NCBI GenBank assembly: GCA_048013815.1
Contig: CM106586.1
Location: 14,570,001-14,634,000, forward strand
Direction: 5' to 3'
Origin: Setoptus koraiensis
Taxonomy: Eukaryota; Arthropoda
Length of the DNA: 64,000 nt
Positions 31,745-45,900 of the stretch are shown one piece after another. A program made the position numbers and the translations under genes. Position 1 is the stretch's first letter. Each line of letters opens with the position of its first letter. Under the pieces are notes generated by a model. The model was given only the letters and a program-made list of their open reading frames with translations. It was not told where the DNA came from and searched no databases.

Positions 31745-34700
31745 CCAGGGGATTCGCCCAAGACTGGCCTGGCCGGTCGCTCGAAGAACTGGAGGACCTC
31801 AAAACTCGCCGTGCAGCTTTGACTAGAATCGCGCCGCCCAGAACCTCGGCCATTTTCTTTATAATTCGCTCTCTCTCTCTCTCGCGCTGTCTGTCGACCG
31901 ATAATTCCCTTAGAGAGGCCGCAAGTTTGCACGTGTAGCCTAGTTACGCCCTAAGTAAGTCTAATTACCAGTTTTATCTGCGGGCCCCACAGCAACTAAT
32001 GTTCTTTTCTCGGTGTGTCAGTCTGGCTGTGTTTGGGGCCTATATGATTCGGGCGAGTGGTTTTTAACGCGACTCGACTCTGTCTCTCTCGCTCTCTCGT
32101 TTGTTTTGCCTGCCACATCGGCCGGCCAGTTAGCCAGTCAGCCAGCCTAAACTAAACTAAACAAACACAACAGCCACCGAGAGACAGACGGAGCCAGCGG
32201 AAAAATTGTTGACACCCAGTGGCCAAGTGGACTAGTCGATTAAAGTCACTTCTTAAGCCATTTGTAGCGGCTACAGTCGGTTGCATCACTGCGACAACAC
32301 TGTTATCATAGCCAGAGTGTTATAATAAGGGTGTTGCGTCATATTGCGCACCACACCATATACAACAGTGGCAACAACAACAGTGCCAACAACAACACCA
32401 ACGACAATATTAAGTCATGTGATGATGCAACAGACAACACGTCGCAATCCAAAAGTGATGTCACCCATACACTGTCAAGATTGATCTCGTCTTATATATC
32501 ACATCGTGGTGGTCGTCGTCGTATAAGCAACCGTTATCTCTGCCGCCGTTATTACTATTATTATTATTATTATTATCATCATTTAATTTAGTTGTTGTCT
32601 ATCTACGCTGGGCGCCGCTATGACTTCTCGCGGCGCGATATAGTGATTGATTGAATAGATCAAGCTCATGAATGTATTATTGGCCAGACAACAAAGACAA
32701 CAAAGCCAGCACTCTGGCTTTGTCGCACGAGCTGTAGTTATGCGACGACCAGTTACACTACCAACTATAACTATACGACAACTTGGCAATTGTCGATCGG
32801 CCAAATTTATTCCGCACAAAATATGCCCGTCGCTTGCTGCGGGCTCTTAACCGGGCCGCTCGGCTCCACCGCGCGGCTCCACCGCTCCACCGCGCCGCTC
32901 TGGGCCGCGACCGGATTCGTCGAGTCTCAGAGCTCGACAAGAATCATTATCGGGTTGTCGCGGCGCGCTCATGATGAATACTCTTTCTTGTGGGGCCGGC
33001 CCGCTCGGTACGGCCCGTAAACGACCCGCACAACAAGAGAGCTCGCTATCTCTATCGTGACTCGCGATTCTCGAGTCACATTAATCCATTGTAAGCCAGA
33101 GCACACACACACAAAGACCAGCAGAGATAATATAAAAGGAAGCTCCTTATTATTGGTCAGTCGGCGCTAGTTAGGCTCGCTCAGTTTATCGCGCTGTCGC
33201 TTTGGCCCCAACTTGTGCCTCAACTGGTCGCTGGTGCACGGGACCTTGGGGCCTCGCTAGCCGGGGCCCCTCACATAATTTCCGCTAGCCGGGGCCTCGC
33301 ACATCATTCTATTTTTGGTCACAGGTGTGCGCGGCGGCTGTAGCTCATTGCGAAGATTAGTCAGGCGTCTTTCGCAAATATTATATATATATATATTTTC
33401 ATCTTTTTTTAAACTTTTCAAACCATGAAATTCAAACTAATCGATCACACGCACATTGACAAGTGTCGAGGCAGCGCGCGTTGCGTAAGAAAACCGTTGA
33501 AATTAACCCCATCAGAGGATATAATGATTTCAAAATGTACTCTCAAATGCACCTCTCTGTTCTCCATGGGTAGTGGGCGACAGGAGGGCGGCATTCATAT
33601 CGGGGCGCCATATCGGGGCGCCGATCTCCGCTGAACAAACAGCGCACACTATGACGCAAGTGCACCTACACAATGTAGGCTACATTCGTGTTCACAAATA
33701 ACGGGGGCCCCGACGTAAACTGGATAAATTGTTATTCTAACCAGTCGTTGTGTGCATGTGTCGTCGTATAACGGTGAGTGCGCACTCTGGCGAGCGTTCG
33801 GGCGAGCTCTCGCTGTGGCGCCCCTTGTCGTTGTTCGTCGTATGTACTGCCGGCCCGGTCTGACTTGACCTTTGCCACTTGTCTTTCATGCCTATCATTT
33901 TCATTTATCTGCTACAATTATCACGACGATGGCACCGATAGTGATTGTTGAGTGAGCAAATTCAATAGGGCTGCACATCTAGTTTATTGTGTGTGCAGTA
34001 TCTCGTGATATCTCGCTCGAATGCCAGAGATATCACTAATGCCACTGCTACTAGATATAGTCCGGCCCAAAAGTTATCATTCATCGCGAGCTTGAGTGTT
34101 TGCAAACTGGACCAGTCTGCACTCGAACGCTCTAGCTCGGCATGTCATGTCAAGCCGCCAGCCACTGACCACACGAACAAACTATCAAACAGTTGGTCAG
34201 TGTTGGGGCGCCCGAGTTGAGCGGCTCAAATATTATATAATGGGGCCACAATGCAATTGCGATGGCGCTTAAGATTCGCTCGGCTTGCCAAGCCAACTGG
34301 GCTCACAAAGTTGAATTAAAGTTTTGCGATAAGAGCAGTTGTGCGTGCCTGTGTGTGTGTGTGTCCCAGCAACATCAACAATGGGGCCCACTTGAAATAG
34401 TTCTAGATGAGGCCGCCAGTCATTTTGTGTGTCAGTGCGCACGAGGTGACTGGCGAGCTCGCTTATTTTGGCTTAAATTGGCAGCGCTGCTGCAACAATA
34501 GTAGGTAGCCATGAGAGCTGATATACTGGCTGCGAAGGCAAATTTAATATCGTGATCGACTTGTTTGCGCAGCGATACCAACTCGAAATTGAAATGAAAA
34601 CAGCTTGTCAGTGTGCTCATCTGGCCGCCGCCGCAGCCGCCGTTGCTGACGAATATCCGGATATGTCAGAGTTGCAATAACGGTATGCGAGACTAATAAC

Positions 34701-35210
34701 AGCCGGCAATATGTGCTCTGCCTGGCACAGTCTGGCCCCGGCTAGGTGCGGCCCCAAAATTTGGGGCCCAAATTGGTGAGGCCAGACGCCAGCCAGCCAG
34801 TCATCCAGCCAGCCGAAATGGCAATCTCAATCAGCGCGCCAAAAACACTTGCTGTCTTGTTTGTGAGCTGCTAGTAACAATATCCAGCCGTTACACACAA
34901 AGACACAACGACCGGGGGCCCCGACGACTGCAGCGGCGGAAAGAAGCCAAGCGTCAATTAATCGTACACGTATAAATTTATATATTGGGCACTCTATCGG
35001 AACAAGAGCCAATTCGATTATTTTTGGCGCATGATTCACCTGAATCGAATGAATATTCAACTGTTCGGCGTGGCTGGCCCCAAAGATGCTCGCTCGCTGG
35101 CGATCGCAACGTGCTCTAGCCGGCACAAGTAGCACTACAACCGTTGTAGTACAAAGCGGGACAGGGTTAGTTAAGCCACTTGGCACCTATTCATTTAATT
35201 TGCGTTACAT

Positions 35211-35265
35211 AAGTTCGGATAAGTTCGGATGAGTTTGGATGAGTTCGGATGAGTTCGGATAAGTT
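35211..35265. repeat. Tandem repeat, 10 bp x 5
   Basis: Five copies of AAGTTCGGAT / GAGTTCGGAT in intron 1, followed by AAGTT. Confidence 0.9.
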
Positions 35266-38182
35266 ATATGAGCGGGCCTGTGAGGCGCCAAAAGAAGCGA
35301 GCAGTCGAATTTGCTCATTGGAGCGCGTCGAGCTGCTAATAGGAAGTCAGTCGCTGTTAATCGCACGTATTGCCACCGCTGGCTCACTTATAAGGCTCGC
35401 GGTACGAAGCGGGGACCCGCATTGGCCCCGCGACTGGCGAAACTGTTCAGTTGGACTGACTGACGTAATAATGACTCTCATGGAGAATGACACAATCAGT
35501 CAAACGATCGTTGGCAAACATTTGCTTGCTGTCGTGACGCGCCATCTCGAACCAGCAATTTGCCTTTTGCCCATTTGTTTGCCCGTGCCCGCTGCCCACC
35601 ATGCGCGCTTTAGCGACTGCCCGTGGGCAGGGCTGGCTCGCTGCCCGTGACCCAGTCGGCCCGCGCTGACAGCCGGTCCGGCGCCGGCAACCGAGCATCC
35701 AACGGTCCTCGTTGGAAATGTTGCCGGCAGAAACGGCAAAACGAAGGGCAACCGCTCCAGCCGACGAGAACAATGGCCCCATCAATGGGGCCGCGTCGAT
35801 GGGGCCGCAGCGTGGCGCGACATGGGTGCCCAATATTGCGAGTTGTTGCTGTTGTTGTTTGCCCAGAGCGGCGACACGGGCGCCGCAAGACGTGCACTTG
35901 AGTGGGCCCGAGCGGGCCAGCGTCGCCCGACAAGGCGGCACCTAGGCCGTGCCATCTCTCAATCTGGCACTGAGACTGGTAGCCGCGGAACCCCTCGAAA
36001 ACCGACCGACTCCCGTCGGCTGGACGCGCAGATGGCCGGCTGATATGGTGATGCGGCGATAGGCTCATGTGGCGGTGCGGTGATGGGCTGATACGGGCCG
36101 AGCTTGCTCAACGGACAGGATAAACTAAAATAAGACGCGCAATCTCCATATAGACACACAAAAGCAATTACTTCATCGAATAATCACCCCGGAGCCGGGC
36201 GCTATCCGCGACGCTTTGCCCGAGCGCCAGCCCTCGCGCTCGGGCAAAAGCCTATCTGTATATAGTATCTGTATATAGCTGTGCCGGGGGCCCGCGTCTA
36301 GCGGCTGGAGTCTAGTCAATTTGGTGGCTCGCTTGAGTGTGTCGGTGAATAATGTTGTCGGTGGCCCATTTTTGGACTCGCGAGTCGCGACTAGCGCACA
36401 ACTTGCCACAGGTCGCGCTTGGCAAGCGAGCGCCCGATTAGATCGCACAGACACAAACATAGTTTGCATCTCATTTGGCCACGAGCCACTTCTCCGCTCG
36501 GCCCCGCTCGGCGGACCGAGCGGCAGCTCGGTCCCTCTCGGCGACACTTTCGGCGGGCCCGCAAACACCTAATCTGGCGCAACGCCGCCGCCGCCGACGG
36601 GCCGACCATCATAAATAATTCTTAGTGCGCACAAGGGGACCCGCGCACCGGGCCCTCTTGTGTGCCATTGATATACCCCTGGCAAGTGCTTCGGACACGT
36701 TGCCGGATCGCCGGCTCGATCTGTCCAAACTAAACTGGCTCGCTGGCCCCCTCATTTGGCGCGGCTCTCGTTGGTGTGCGTGTCGGCGCCGTTATTGCCC
36801 ACTGAATTGCCGATTGAAAGTAAATCTGAGCGCTTACACCAAATTTCACCTGTCCATTTTGCTGATATTGTTTTACACACACACACATTGTCCACAAGCT
36901 GGCTGCACTTACGTAACTGCCACCAGCAGCTGCTACTTCTGACGAAGCTGCTGCGAACGAAATGCAAAAGAAGCCAATGGACAGGCTGCTTTATGTTTGC
37001 GTATGGATATTCACCGGCGGCAGGCTGGAAAACGATCCATTTCATCGAAAGCTATTCATATTCATGAAGCTCGCCTGAAATGGAAACTCAATTTTCGGCC
37101 AGTTTTTTCCCTCACTCTCTCTCTCGCTCGCTCGCTTCGTCCTCTAACCACTCTCGTCCAAATGATGCAAATTAAAATTGCAAGCAGTCTATAGAGAAGA
37201 GCCAATTTACTACGTCGGGCTGCGCGCAACAGCCCAACGGATTTTCATAACGGTGCCTCAGCTAATTTTCTAATTTCGGATAAGTTGAGCGCAACTATAA
37301 CATGATCTGATAAAGAAAAAAACGAACACAACCGTGCAATTTCTACTCTTTTTTCGTCTCTGTTCTTGTTTTTTCTTTTCTGTACTTTTTTCTGCCTCCT
37401 CTGTTTGTGTCTGCTTAGACCCAAATAAAAGATTAAAAGATACCATCTGAAACGTTGAACATTATGCTATCTGCAAATAGAATCAACCCGGATACACAAC
37501 AAACACTTCGGCTGTACAATAGCGCATGATTCGAAGCATGCAATAAAATGACCAATTGATATCCTCATCTGGCTTCCAAACTATTGCTCGTGCACTCCGG
37601 TGATTACACTTCAGATTTGAAGATCCGACCCGACTACAGACAATAGACAGAAAGTCGATAGAAACCGAGAGCGCTCTCATGAGCACATTGATTTTGGTGC
37701 CAAATTTCGGGAGGCCCCGATATTCTAATATTCGATTTCAATATTCATGATTATCCAGGCCTAGTGCACGTGAATTGTGCGCCAGTGATGGCGGGAGAGC
37801 GGGGGAGCGTCTTCCAAACGGGGGCCTCCCCTGAACCAAGCGAGCAGAATAGAGCGAGGGAAAAGAAAAAAAAAATACAAAATAAAATAAAACTTCTATT
37901 ATAAGTCGATTGATATTTTGAGTGCCGATTCGAGACTCGAAATCCGAAATTCTAAATTTGCGAAACGAAGTTAGCGATGAATTGTAATGTACTGACAAGT
38001 TTCAGGGTTGAGTTAGTATTTCGGGAAAATTTTGTTGCCATTGTTTGCGGGCTTGTTGCCGAGAAAGTATTATTTCGATGCGTTGTTGCAAACACAAGCC
38101 GAAGACAATTACCATACAATAATATTTATCATTTATTTTATTTTCGGCCCACATTTTCTCGCTGCCCCCATTTTTACCGTAG

Positions 38183-38650
38183 GCGGGCGCTTGCTCACAC
38201 CATGACCTCAGGGAGATTTACAGACAACAAGCGGATAAGATTTTGAAGAACACCAGCGTCATTTACGCCGATGGTCTGAATAAAGAATCCATATTAAATT
38301 CTTGGCTGAACAAATTTGATTCTATTGTGAATGGAAACGAAATGTCCGGACAAGCCGGCTCAGTGGGCTCGTCGGGGTCGCTGGCAAACAATAGTCCGGG
38401 CCTCGGCATCACGGGCATATCTGGTTCGGGCCTCGCAGGGGGCCTGGCTTCTGGGAATTCTGGTGGCTCTATTGGTGGCAGTGGCACAGCAAAACAACAA
38501 TTGAGACCATCGCAACAGCAGCAAGCGATCAATTTGCATCAGCAACAGCAGCAAGAGAACATACTTAGCAAGGAGCAATTGTATCAAATGTTTCAAAATA
38601 TACTTAATATTAAAAAATTTGAACACCAACTCCTTTATAACGCCCTCCAG
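38183..38650 (+). CDS. CADPS: CADPS exon 2
   Basis: Residues 339-494, phase 0 at both ends. It begins AGACSHHDLREIYRQQADKI, equivalent to human [20 protein letters not shown], then DGLNKESILNSWLNKFDSIVNG. A lineage-specific Gly/Ser-rich and Gln-rich insert (SGQAGSVGSSGSLANN...QQQQQENI) replaces about 20 human residues. The conserved end is LSKEQLYQMFQNILNIKKFE followed by HQLLYNALQ. Donor CAG|GTGAGT at 38650/38651. Confidence 0.95.
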
Positions 38651-39136
38651 GTGAGTAGCCAGCCGTTCAACCCGTTCCTCTCGGCCCTTTCAATGCACCT
38701 TTGTCATGCCCAGTTGCCTTTGTGGCGCTACTTCACATTCGCTCGCCACAACTTGGCCCCAATAACAACTCCTCGGACCCCTTGAGATGTGTGTCGCGCC
38801 TGATCGATCGGTGTGCCGTGTGAACTTGAGCTGAAGAAGGAAAACTCACGACAAGATTGCTCTCTCTCTCTCTCCCTCTCTCGCCTGCATATATCTCTAT
38901 TATGTATAATGAAAAATCGAATAACTCCGCCGGCTCTGGAAACGCCGAAACACGCATACAAACACAAAATGCCCCCCAATCTGCCTATATGAGGGCCCGT
39001 GAACCGAATCGTCGCGACACCCGAATTGCGCGTACGTTATTTATACATTTGAACGCCACGCTTGCCACTGTGGGCCAATTCGGTGCTCGAAAAATCGCAA
39101 CAACGAAACGCCGAAATCGCGGACTTGAAAAACTTG

Positions 39137-39180
39137 AAACACTGCGAAACACTGCGAAACACTGCGAAACACTGCGAAAA
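39137..39180. repeat. Tandem repeat CACTGCGAAA, 10 bp x 4
   Basis: Four perfect copies in intron 2, following a related ACTTGAAA motif. Confidence 0.92.
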
Positions 39181-39671
39181 AATACGAACAACTGCTAAAA
39201 TGAATCCGCGACTAAAAAATCGACCGCCGATGCGGGCCGCCAACCGGACGCCCTTTTCGGAAACAATTACCACCGGTCCGGGCCGTCGCGCACCGACATG
39301 ATGATATTTACGATAATCCCCGGCCTTGCCGCGTCACGTCACTTGGGCCCAATTTTTGTTTGGTTTTGTTTCTTTCTGGCTGCGTTGGGGCGCTCGCTGA
39401 TGCTGGGGCCACCGGCAACTGGCTGGACACTTTTCGCTGGCCATCGTCATTGTGTGTGTGCCCGTGTCTTGATGACGTCGCAATCAACGCCTTGACACGC
39501 ACGAACTGTTCGTTTTTGTATCTTGATTGGTGCCGCTGGCCACCGGCAAACGGCGACTGACCGGAACTAACCACACGGACATGGTACGGCCAACGGCGTC
39601 ATCTTGGTGCACATGCCATTTGCCGGGCAACAACACGATGCACGGCACAATATGGACAACAACCTCTTGTG

Positions 39672-39808
39672 ACAACAACGACAAAAACAACGACGGCAAC
39701 AACGACAACAACAACGACAACAACGACAACAACGACAACAACGACAACAACGACAACAACGACAACAACGACAACAACGACAACAACGACAACAACGACA
39801 ACAACGAC
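39672..39808. repeat. (GACAACAAC)n repeat
   Basis: About ten perfect 9-bp units preceded by imperfect ones. It translates as Asn-Asp-Asn or, on the other strand, as poly-Val/Cys/Leu frames of more than 100 codons that should not be annotated as genes. Confidence 0.95.
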
Positions 39809-41060
39809 CGCATGATCTGCAACGACACACGACACATGGCACGACTTGTCGCAATAAATAAAAAACTGAACCCCCGCCGCCGACTGGCCGACAAAACGCA
39901 TCGACAACAACGACAACTGACCAACCGATGCCGCTAATGTCCATTGTCGGCCGAAACAACAACCGAACGCGCACACAAAACAACAACCGGCCGACATGCC
40001 AATCCATCATTGGCCACAATTGGCAACAAACAATGCGCGCGACAACATTACGCAACCATTGCCGCGTGCTATATGGCCATGTCGGCCGCATCTAACTTGC
40101 CTCGTGTGTGTGTGACCCACACCTAATGAGCACAATACCGTTTGTTGTGGCTGTTACATCATACTGCATTCGTTCGTGATGTTTGCGCCGTTATGCAACC
40201 AATCTAACCTTGCCAACGACACCGACAACGCGGCCAACGCCGACAACCACCGACAACCACCGCGCTACGTGTACTTTGTGCGCGCGTCTCGACGACTCGG
40301 AAACAACGCCGACACAACCAAAACCGCGACAACTCTCCTTCGGCTCGCCACTAATTATCTGGCGCTGCCACACCACTGACAACTCCGACGCAACGGCAAA
40401 TCGACGTAACGACAACCCCGACGCAACGACAATTGCGCGCGCCTCGCCACATTGACAACTGGCAACAACGGGGCCCGCAAACACACCAAGCGGCCAAACA
40501 ACGCGCGCGACGCAACACGAAACCAATAATAACTGATAATAACTAATAATAAAACCGCCACGTTACGCACGCCATCCATCATTATCCTTCCGCTTGATTG
40601 GCCCCTTGGACCGTCCGCGACGCCAACCACCGCCGCCGCCGCCGCCGCCCCCCCCCCCCGCGCGCTCACTCCCGTTGGGGCGCTCATGGTCGCGCGTTAT
40701 TATTTGTTGATTCCACAATCAACCCGCCGGCTGCTCGGGCGTGCTGCTGCGCATTGCCGTCTGCTCACCTGACCTTGTTACGCAACCCCCGCAATCTCGC
40801 TGCAATGTTCGCAACGGACCCCAACGACGGCCCCATTGCCATTCAAATTGGCCGGCGCTCGAATCCATCCATCTCGTCACCGTGGTCGCTGCGGCATACA
40901 ATCGTCGGCGTCGTGCGCTGGGCCCCACTTCGCCCCGCAACAACATGTGATATTGTTGTGATTGACAACGGCGCTCAATGGTGGCACCGATCATCGCAAA
41001 CAACCGTCGCCGTGCCTACCAATCACGTAACAAACGTCTAACACTGCAAACAACACACAG

Positions 41061-41141
41061 TTGGACTCGAGCGACGAACAGGCGGCCGCCATAAGGCGCG
41101 AGCTCGACGGACGCGTCCAGCGTATCAGCGAATTAGAGAAG
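41061..41141 (+). CDS. CADPS: CADPS exon 3
   Basis: Residues 495-521 (27 codons, phase 0): LDSSDEQAAAIRRELDGRVQ, then RISELEK. The human counterpart is LDNVDEQAAQIRRELDGRLQMAEK. Acceptor ACACAG, donor AAG|GTAATA. Confidence 0.95.
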
Positions 41142-41365
41142 GTAATATTGCGTAATTACTAGTGTTATTTGTTTACAATTGTTTACCTGTGTGTGTGTGT
41201 GTGCCACCGACCCGAGCGTGCGTCTATCGGCGCACGTTACCTGGTGCTGGCCCCCTGATTAAATCAATGCCCATTAAACCCGTAATCTTTTCCCTGTCTC
41301 CGCTCTCTTTCTGGGGCCCAATGGGGGCGCCTTCAATGCGACAATCCACGCGCTGCCCATGCCAG

Positions 41366-41535
41366 AATCGCAAGTTAATGCCCCGCTTCGTGCTCAAAGA
41401 AATGGACTGTCTGTACATAGAGGAGCTTAGGTCGTCTGTGAATCAATTGATGGTCAATCTGGAGAGTTTGCCCGTGACAAAAGGCCAAAATGGGTCACGG
41501 TACGGCCTGCAAAAATTCCGACGCTACAACAATAG
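41366..41535 (+). CDS. CADPS: CADPS exon 4
   Basis: Residues 522-577 plus two bases of codon 578. It encodes [20 protein letters not shown] and [20 protein letters not shown], then [10 protein letters not shown]. The acceptor CCCATGCCAG at 41365 was chosen because NRKLMPRFV aligns with human ERKFPKFV. A second AG nine bases later (CGCAAG) would also keep the frame. Donor AATAG|GTGAGT leaves phase 2. Confidence 0.92.
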
Positions 41536-42149
41536 GTGAGTTTTCTTGGCCGGCAGCTCATGATCGATTGTTGATTTGATTTCCCAAAACTGCACCCACT
41601 CGCACCCACAAAGACACACACACGCACACTTTTACACACTTTCGTACACTTTACACACACACTTTTATACACAATTTATACATTTTTGTATACACTTTTC
41701 CGTAGACTTTAGCACAGGTGGCAGCACCGTTTTGAAAGTAGTTTAGGTTTCACTGAAAAGAAACAAAATTAATAAGTTTAATTAGCGCACAAACGCGACA
41801 AAACTCATTACGTAACTTGTGTCTTGTGTTTATCATTTGTCATGTCATCTCACATTTCGCATTGATTAATCATACTCACGTGTTGCCACGAGACGGCCAC
41901 GAGATAAATTGTGATTGCGCGCGTGATTGTGTCAGACAGTGTCTGGCTACTGTCGACCGTGGGACGGTATAACGGTACACAATTGTAATCATGTAATTGT
42001 TTTTTTCTGCTTTGTTTTTCTTTTCATAATAACACACACACGCACACAGCATGCAGGTATTGCAGTCGGTGTTTTATTTAATGCAACGGCAACTGTCATA
42101 GTGCGGCCAAGATAGACAGACCAAAAGTTGCAAACATTGACCAGACACA

Positions 42150-42151
<2 letters not shown>

Positions 42152-42190
<39 letters not shown>
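42152..42190. repeat. (CA)n microsatellite
   Basis: About 19 CA units in intron 4. A CG run (CGCGCGCGCGCG) follows about 80 bp downstream. Confidence 0.95.
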
Positions 42191-42191
<1 letters not shown>

Positions 42192-42847
42192 GTATGCATG
42201 CACGTGGCAATCACGTTGCCGCGCTCAGACGGATAAAATTTCCAGACAAATACAAACAAACGAACGCGCGCGCGCGCCAGTTTATCTAGTTTGACATTTC
42301 AACTGCACGCCGGCCCCGCCGGCGGTCGTGATTTTTTTCGTCTATTCCATTTCATTCAATTCGAAACATAATCATTACAACTATCATTATTGTTGGCGTT
42401 GCGCAACGCATAGTTGTTGCGCGCCTCTGCCGGCTACGACGACCAGCACTGCTCGTACCTCACAATATGCGAAAAAAAAACATATATATATACAGCCGAA
42501 AAATATACGCGCGATGTGCCAGACAGAAAATCCGAAATGCACTGCGGCAAACGATAGTTAGTGCCAACTTTTCTTGACAGCCAGCGTTCGAGGGGCCATA
42601 AGCAATTTCTATGCACGGCCCACGTCCTGTGGCTGTAATGGCACCGGGGGGAAATTGTGCGCCAGACAGTAGGAAATTGTGCCTCGGATACCGACTGAAC
42701 CGACTAGATATTTGATATGAGATAAACTTGCAATAATAGCAGTAATTTCTGACGCTGGCACACAAGGTCGTTGCATACAGCCATCGATATACTAATAACC
42801 CGGCCAGTGGCTGTGAGCGGCAAGGGGCCCCGCTCGCAATTATCCTC

Positions 42848-42917
42848 TCTGTTGTAACGGATCTGTTGTAGCGGCTCTGTTGTAGCGGCTCTGTTGTAGC
42901 GGCTCTGTTGTAACGGC
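42848..42917. repeat. Minisatellite, 14 bp x 5
   Basis: Five copies of TCTGTTGTAGCGGC with AACGG variants in the first and last. Confidence 0.92.
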
Positions 42918-45900
42918 TCTGTTTCGGATAGATGGCGAGCTGAATGGCTGGACGGGGCGCTGTTTTGAATAGATAGCAACTCGCGACAAATCGCAGCAAC
43001 CACCGCGACTAGCTGAATGGCACCGATAACTAGCGCGCCAGCAGTCACTGTTTTTTGTTTGTGCCAGCCACGACATGTATCAATGTCAGCCTGTCGCTTG
43101 ACATTGATCCGATTTAATAAATAAATATCCGATTGATTGAATTGGCCCTGTCTCGCTGCCAGTTGCACACACGCGCAAACACACAATTCACAATTGGCAG
43201 CCAGATAAATTGATCGAGAAATAAAGGATAAGACCGGGGCCCCGAATAGGTGCAGCCGAAATTGCTGCCGATTGCTTTTTTGGCTGGCTATTATTGCTTT
43301 TTAGCTGCTGTTTGCCAATTGTCCGGCCGGGGCTTAATGGTCTCGCTAAGCTGCCCGACACATATGGTTGGCCCGATTTTTTGCCGTTGTCGCTGCTGTT
43401 GTCGTTGGCGCTGTTGTTGTTTTTGTTGTTGCCGAGTCAAGTGTATAGTGAGTATCTAAGTGCACTAATAACCAACTGACTCAGTTGAACTGAGGATTGG
43501 TGGCCAGTAGGTGCCCGCTGCGAGTCCATTTGTGATAATTGTATAATTGGCAAGACACTTTGGCGCACGGGAGAGGGGCCCGCTTGAAACTGATTAATTG
43601 GCGTTTAGTTGACTGGAGAAGAAGAAAAAAAAGGAGAGCAATTGTGTCCATTGAGGAACGATGTTGTCGGCGTTGTTTTTGCCCTTGTCAAGTGCATTGG
43701 CGGCTGCATCATTCGGCTCACCAGTCAGCAATTGCAATACCGATTGACCACTGAAGCGGAACTGGCTGCAGAGCCGGACAATCGCACCGCTGCCCGCCAA
43801 GTAAAGAGTTACTTGACTATCACAATATCGGTGTTATAATAATTCAACAACTCTATCTATTGCATCATCGAACGGGGCCTGGCCAATGGGCAAAAAGGGG
43901 CCAGAGGGAAAAAGAAGCGAGATTTGCTTTCAAATTGTGAGTTCGTCGAGCTCACAATGGTGCCCACTGTGGTGATTTCTGGACAGTGCCCGCAGCTACT
44001 CGGGCTCGAATCAAGCGTTTGAATCAAAGTTGCAACAACAACCAAAGAGCGACTCAACAACACGATTCGGCACTAGTTGGCGGCGATGCCGACCACTGCA
44101 CCAATGCTGTAATGATGGCCCCACTATTACGTAATAGTGGCGAGCTTTGCCAAGTGCGCCGGGCATCGAGGTAAGGCCGCTTTTGAAAAACGGAAACCGG
44201 CACACGGTGGCGCATTAACGGTGGCCGTGGTATAATTTTTTCCTCCTCTTTGTAGCATTATATTTTCACTAATGCTGGCCAGTGTCTAGTGCCAACGGTG
44301 GTCGTAATAGTAGCTTGCCAGTCGGCATTGTTGTTGTCGGCATTGTCAATGCCACACAACGGGATGCCTATTTTATAATGATCTCGGCCGCGGTCGCGCC
44401 AACAGGCCTGTCTAGCACCCTGTCTGGAACTCGGGCGCCTCCTCTCGGCGGTGTCTCGGCGTATTCGTCTGGCGTATTAGTGTGGCGGCCAGTCGCTCGG
44501 ACCGGCCAATGGGGCCAAGGGCCCGACCAGTTGCCGGGCCGGCCCTCGACCAAGTGCTCCACGCCTAATGAGCCAGCAAGTCGAAAGCCAACAGCCAAAA
44601 CGAAGACGCGTCAGCGGGCCCCATTTTAGCCAGTAATAGCCGTGTGTGTGTGTGTTTGCGCCCCATTTGGGCTGCCGGTCTGCGGCCCGCTACACCCGAT
44701 AGTGGCGCCAGTGCGGCCAAATGGTGCGTATAGGCCATTGAGCACACTCTATTTGTTGATTTCGACGAATATTATTGCATAGCAATAATTCACAATATAT
44801 ATATACATTGTATGAAACACACCAATGCCCGATGTGCGGCCCGCAGTTTTCCGCGCCCGGGCGCGGCTCGACCGAGCAAATACATACACAGACCGCGCGT
44901 TAGTTATCCGCCAAGATAGATTGTAGTTTTGGCCGCGTCTGGGGCCGGGCACAAACTCGTACTCGGAATCCGAGTCTAGGATGCAAAATTTAAAATGCTA
45001 CGACAGTGCAAACACGGCTGCCTCTGCGGGCCCCAAACGGTGTGTTGCAAAAAGTAAAACACGCCATAACAGCGACAGGGACAACGGCGTTCGCAACAAT
45101 AACATCATTAAATCATTATTTACAGTTTTTGGCCTCTCGGCCCGGCCAAGAGTCTCGGGTCCCCAGTGAGTGGTTAGGCTGTTTTTGGGGTGCGTTGACA
45201 ACAGACAAAAGTGTCATCTCTCGGCCATTCTTGCAACCTCTGCGTGGCTCGCCATTGTATGTCGACAACATTGTGCGTTGTCCGATGTTTTCAAACGGTT
45301 GCATCATGTCGCAAACATGCAATTGTCGCCACTTGCACACTTGCCTAGTCTAAATCGTGGGGCCTCCACGGGCCCCGAACGTTGAGCGAGTTGTGACAAT
45401 GTTGCCCCATCTACAGAGCTTTTTATCGCACGATCAGCACTCACTCTACGGCATGTTTGTTGATGGCGAGGCTGCCTAAACGAGAAACAGACTGTCTGTT
45501 TAACAGAGCCATCGAAAAGTTATTGGTGCAAATCATGGGCCGCTTACTCAATCAAAGTCACGGGCCCATTGAGCGGGCCCATGGCCAGTGATTTGGAAAT
45601 CATTTGCAACATTGGTGCTCGGTGACGATACGGTATTTCGCTGGTGCGTCGAATTTTTGCGAATTGGATAATGCGATTACACAAACAACAAATTTTCGCC
45701 AAAAGCGTCCGCGGCCGATTGTCCGATTGGCGAGACCAGCCGACTCGACAGCCGGCCGGCGGCCGGAATCTGGCCACTGTTTCCTTTGTGCCCCTCAGCT
45801 TCCGAGGCGCCAGCCGCACAGTTTGTGGCGGCCCGAGAGGGCGCTCAATGAGCCCATTAATGGCGCAACAATGTCATTTTAACAAGATTTATCTCTCGCC

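Larger units (their letters stand above)
25649..38182 (+). other. CADPS intron 1 (12.5 kb)
   Basis: GT donor at 25649; acceptor TTTTTACCGTAG ends at 38182. No exon of CADPS is missing here: the flanking exons join exactly as LLVQ|AGACSHHD, matching the animal sequence [12 protein letters not shown]. The intron is a mosaic of GC-rich sequence full of GGGCCC palindromes, AT-rich patches (about 25.9-26.2, 27.85-29.1 and 37.2-38.1 kb), minisatellites and one small inverted-repeat element. I see no nested gene. Open frames on either strand are low-complexity or come from trinucleotide repeats. Confidence 0.8.
38651..41060 (+). other. CADPS intron 2 (2.4 kb)
   Basis: Acceptor AACAACACACAG ends at 41060. 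The intron contains a 10-bp repeat (39137-39180), a long GACAACAAC repeat and a broader A/C-rich, T/G-poor stretch from about 39.58 to 40.56 kb. A run of ten consecutive C (CCCCCCCCCC) lies near 40650. No nested gene is supported. Confidence 0.8.

Noticed and set aside
31262-31853. Overlapping Asn/Asp-, Arg- and Phe-rich frames in intron 1
   Set aside because: They come from GTT/AAC trinucleotide repeats and the 20-bp minisatellite; no independent coding signal.
39137-39180. Short regular repeats considered as a CRISPR array
   Set aside because: The units are directly abutting 10-bp tandem repeats without unique spacers, in a eukaryotic intron.
39484-40091. Long poly-Val, poly-Cys and poly-Leu frames in intron 2
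   Set aside because: They are produced by the GACAACAAC repeat read in other frames.
41142-41365. Extending CADPS exon 4 upstream through the open frame from 41162
   Set aside because: The upstream residues do not align with CAPS, whereas the junction [13 protein letters not shown] matches the family and uses an AG acceptor.
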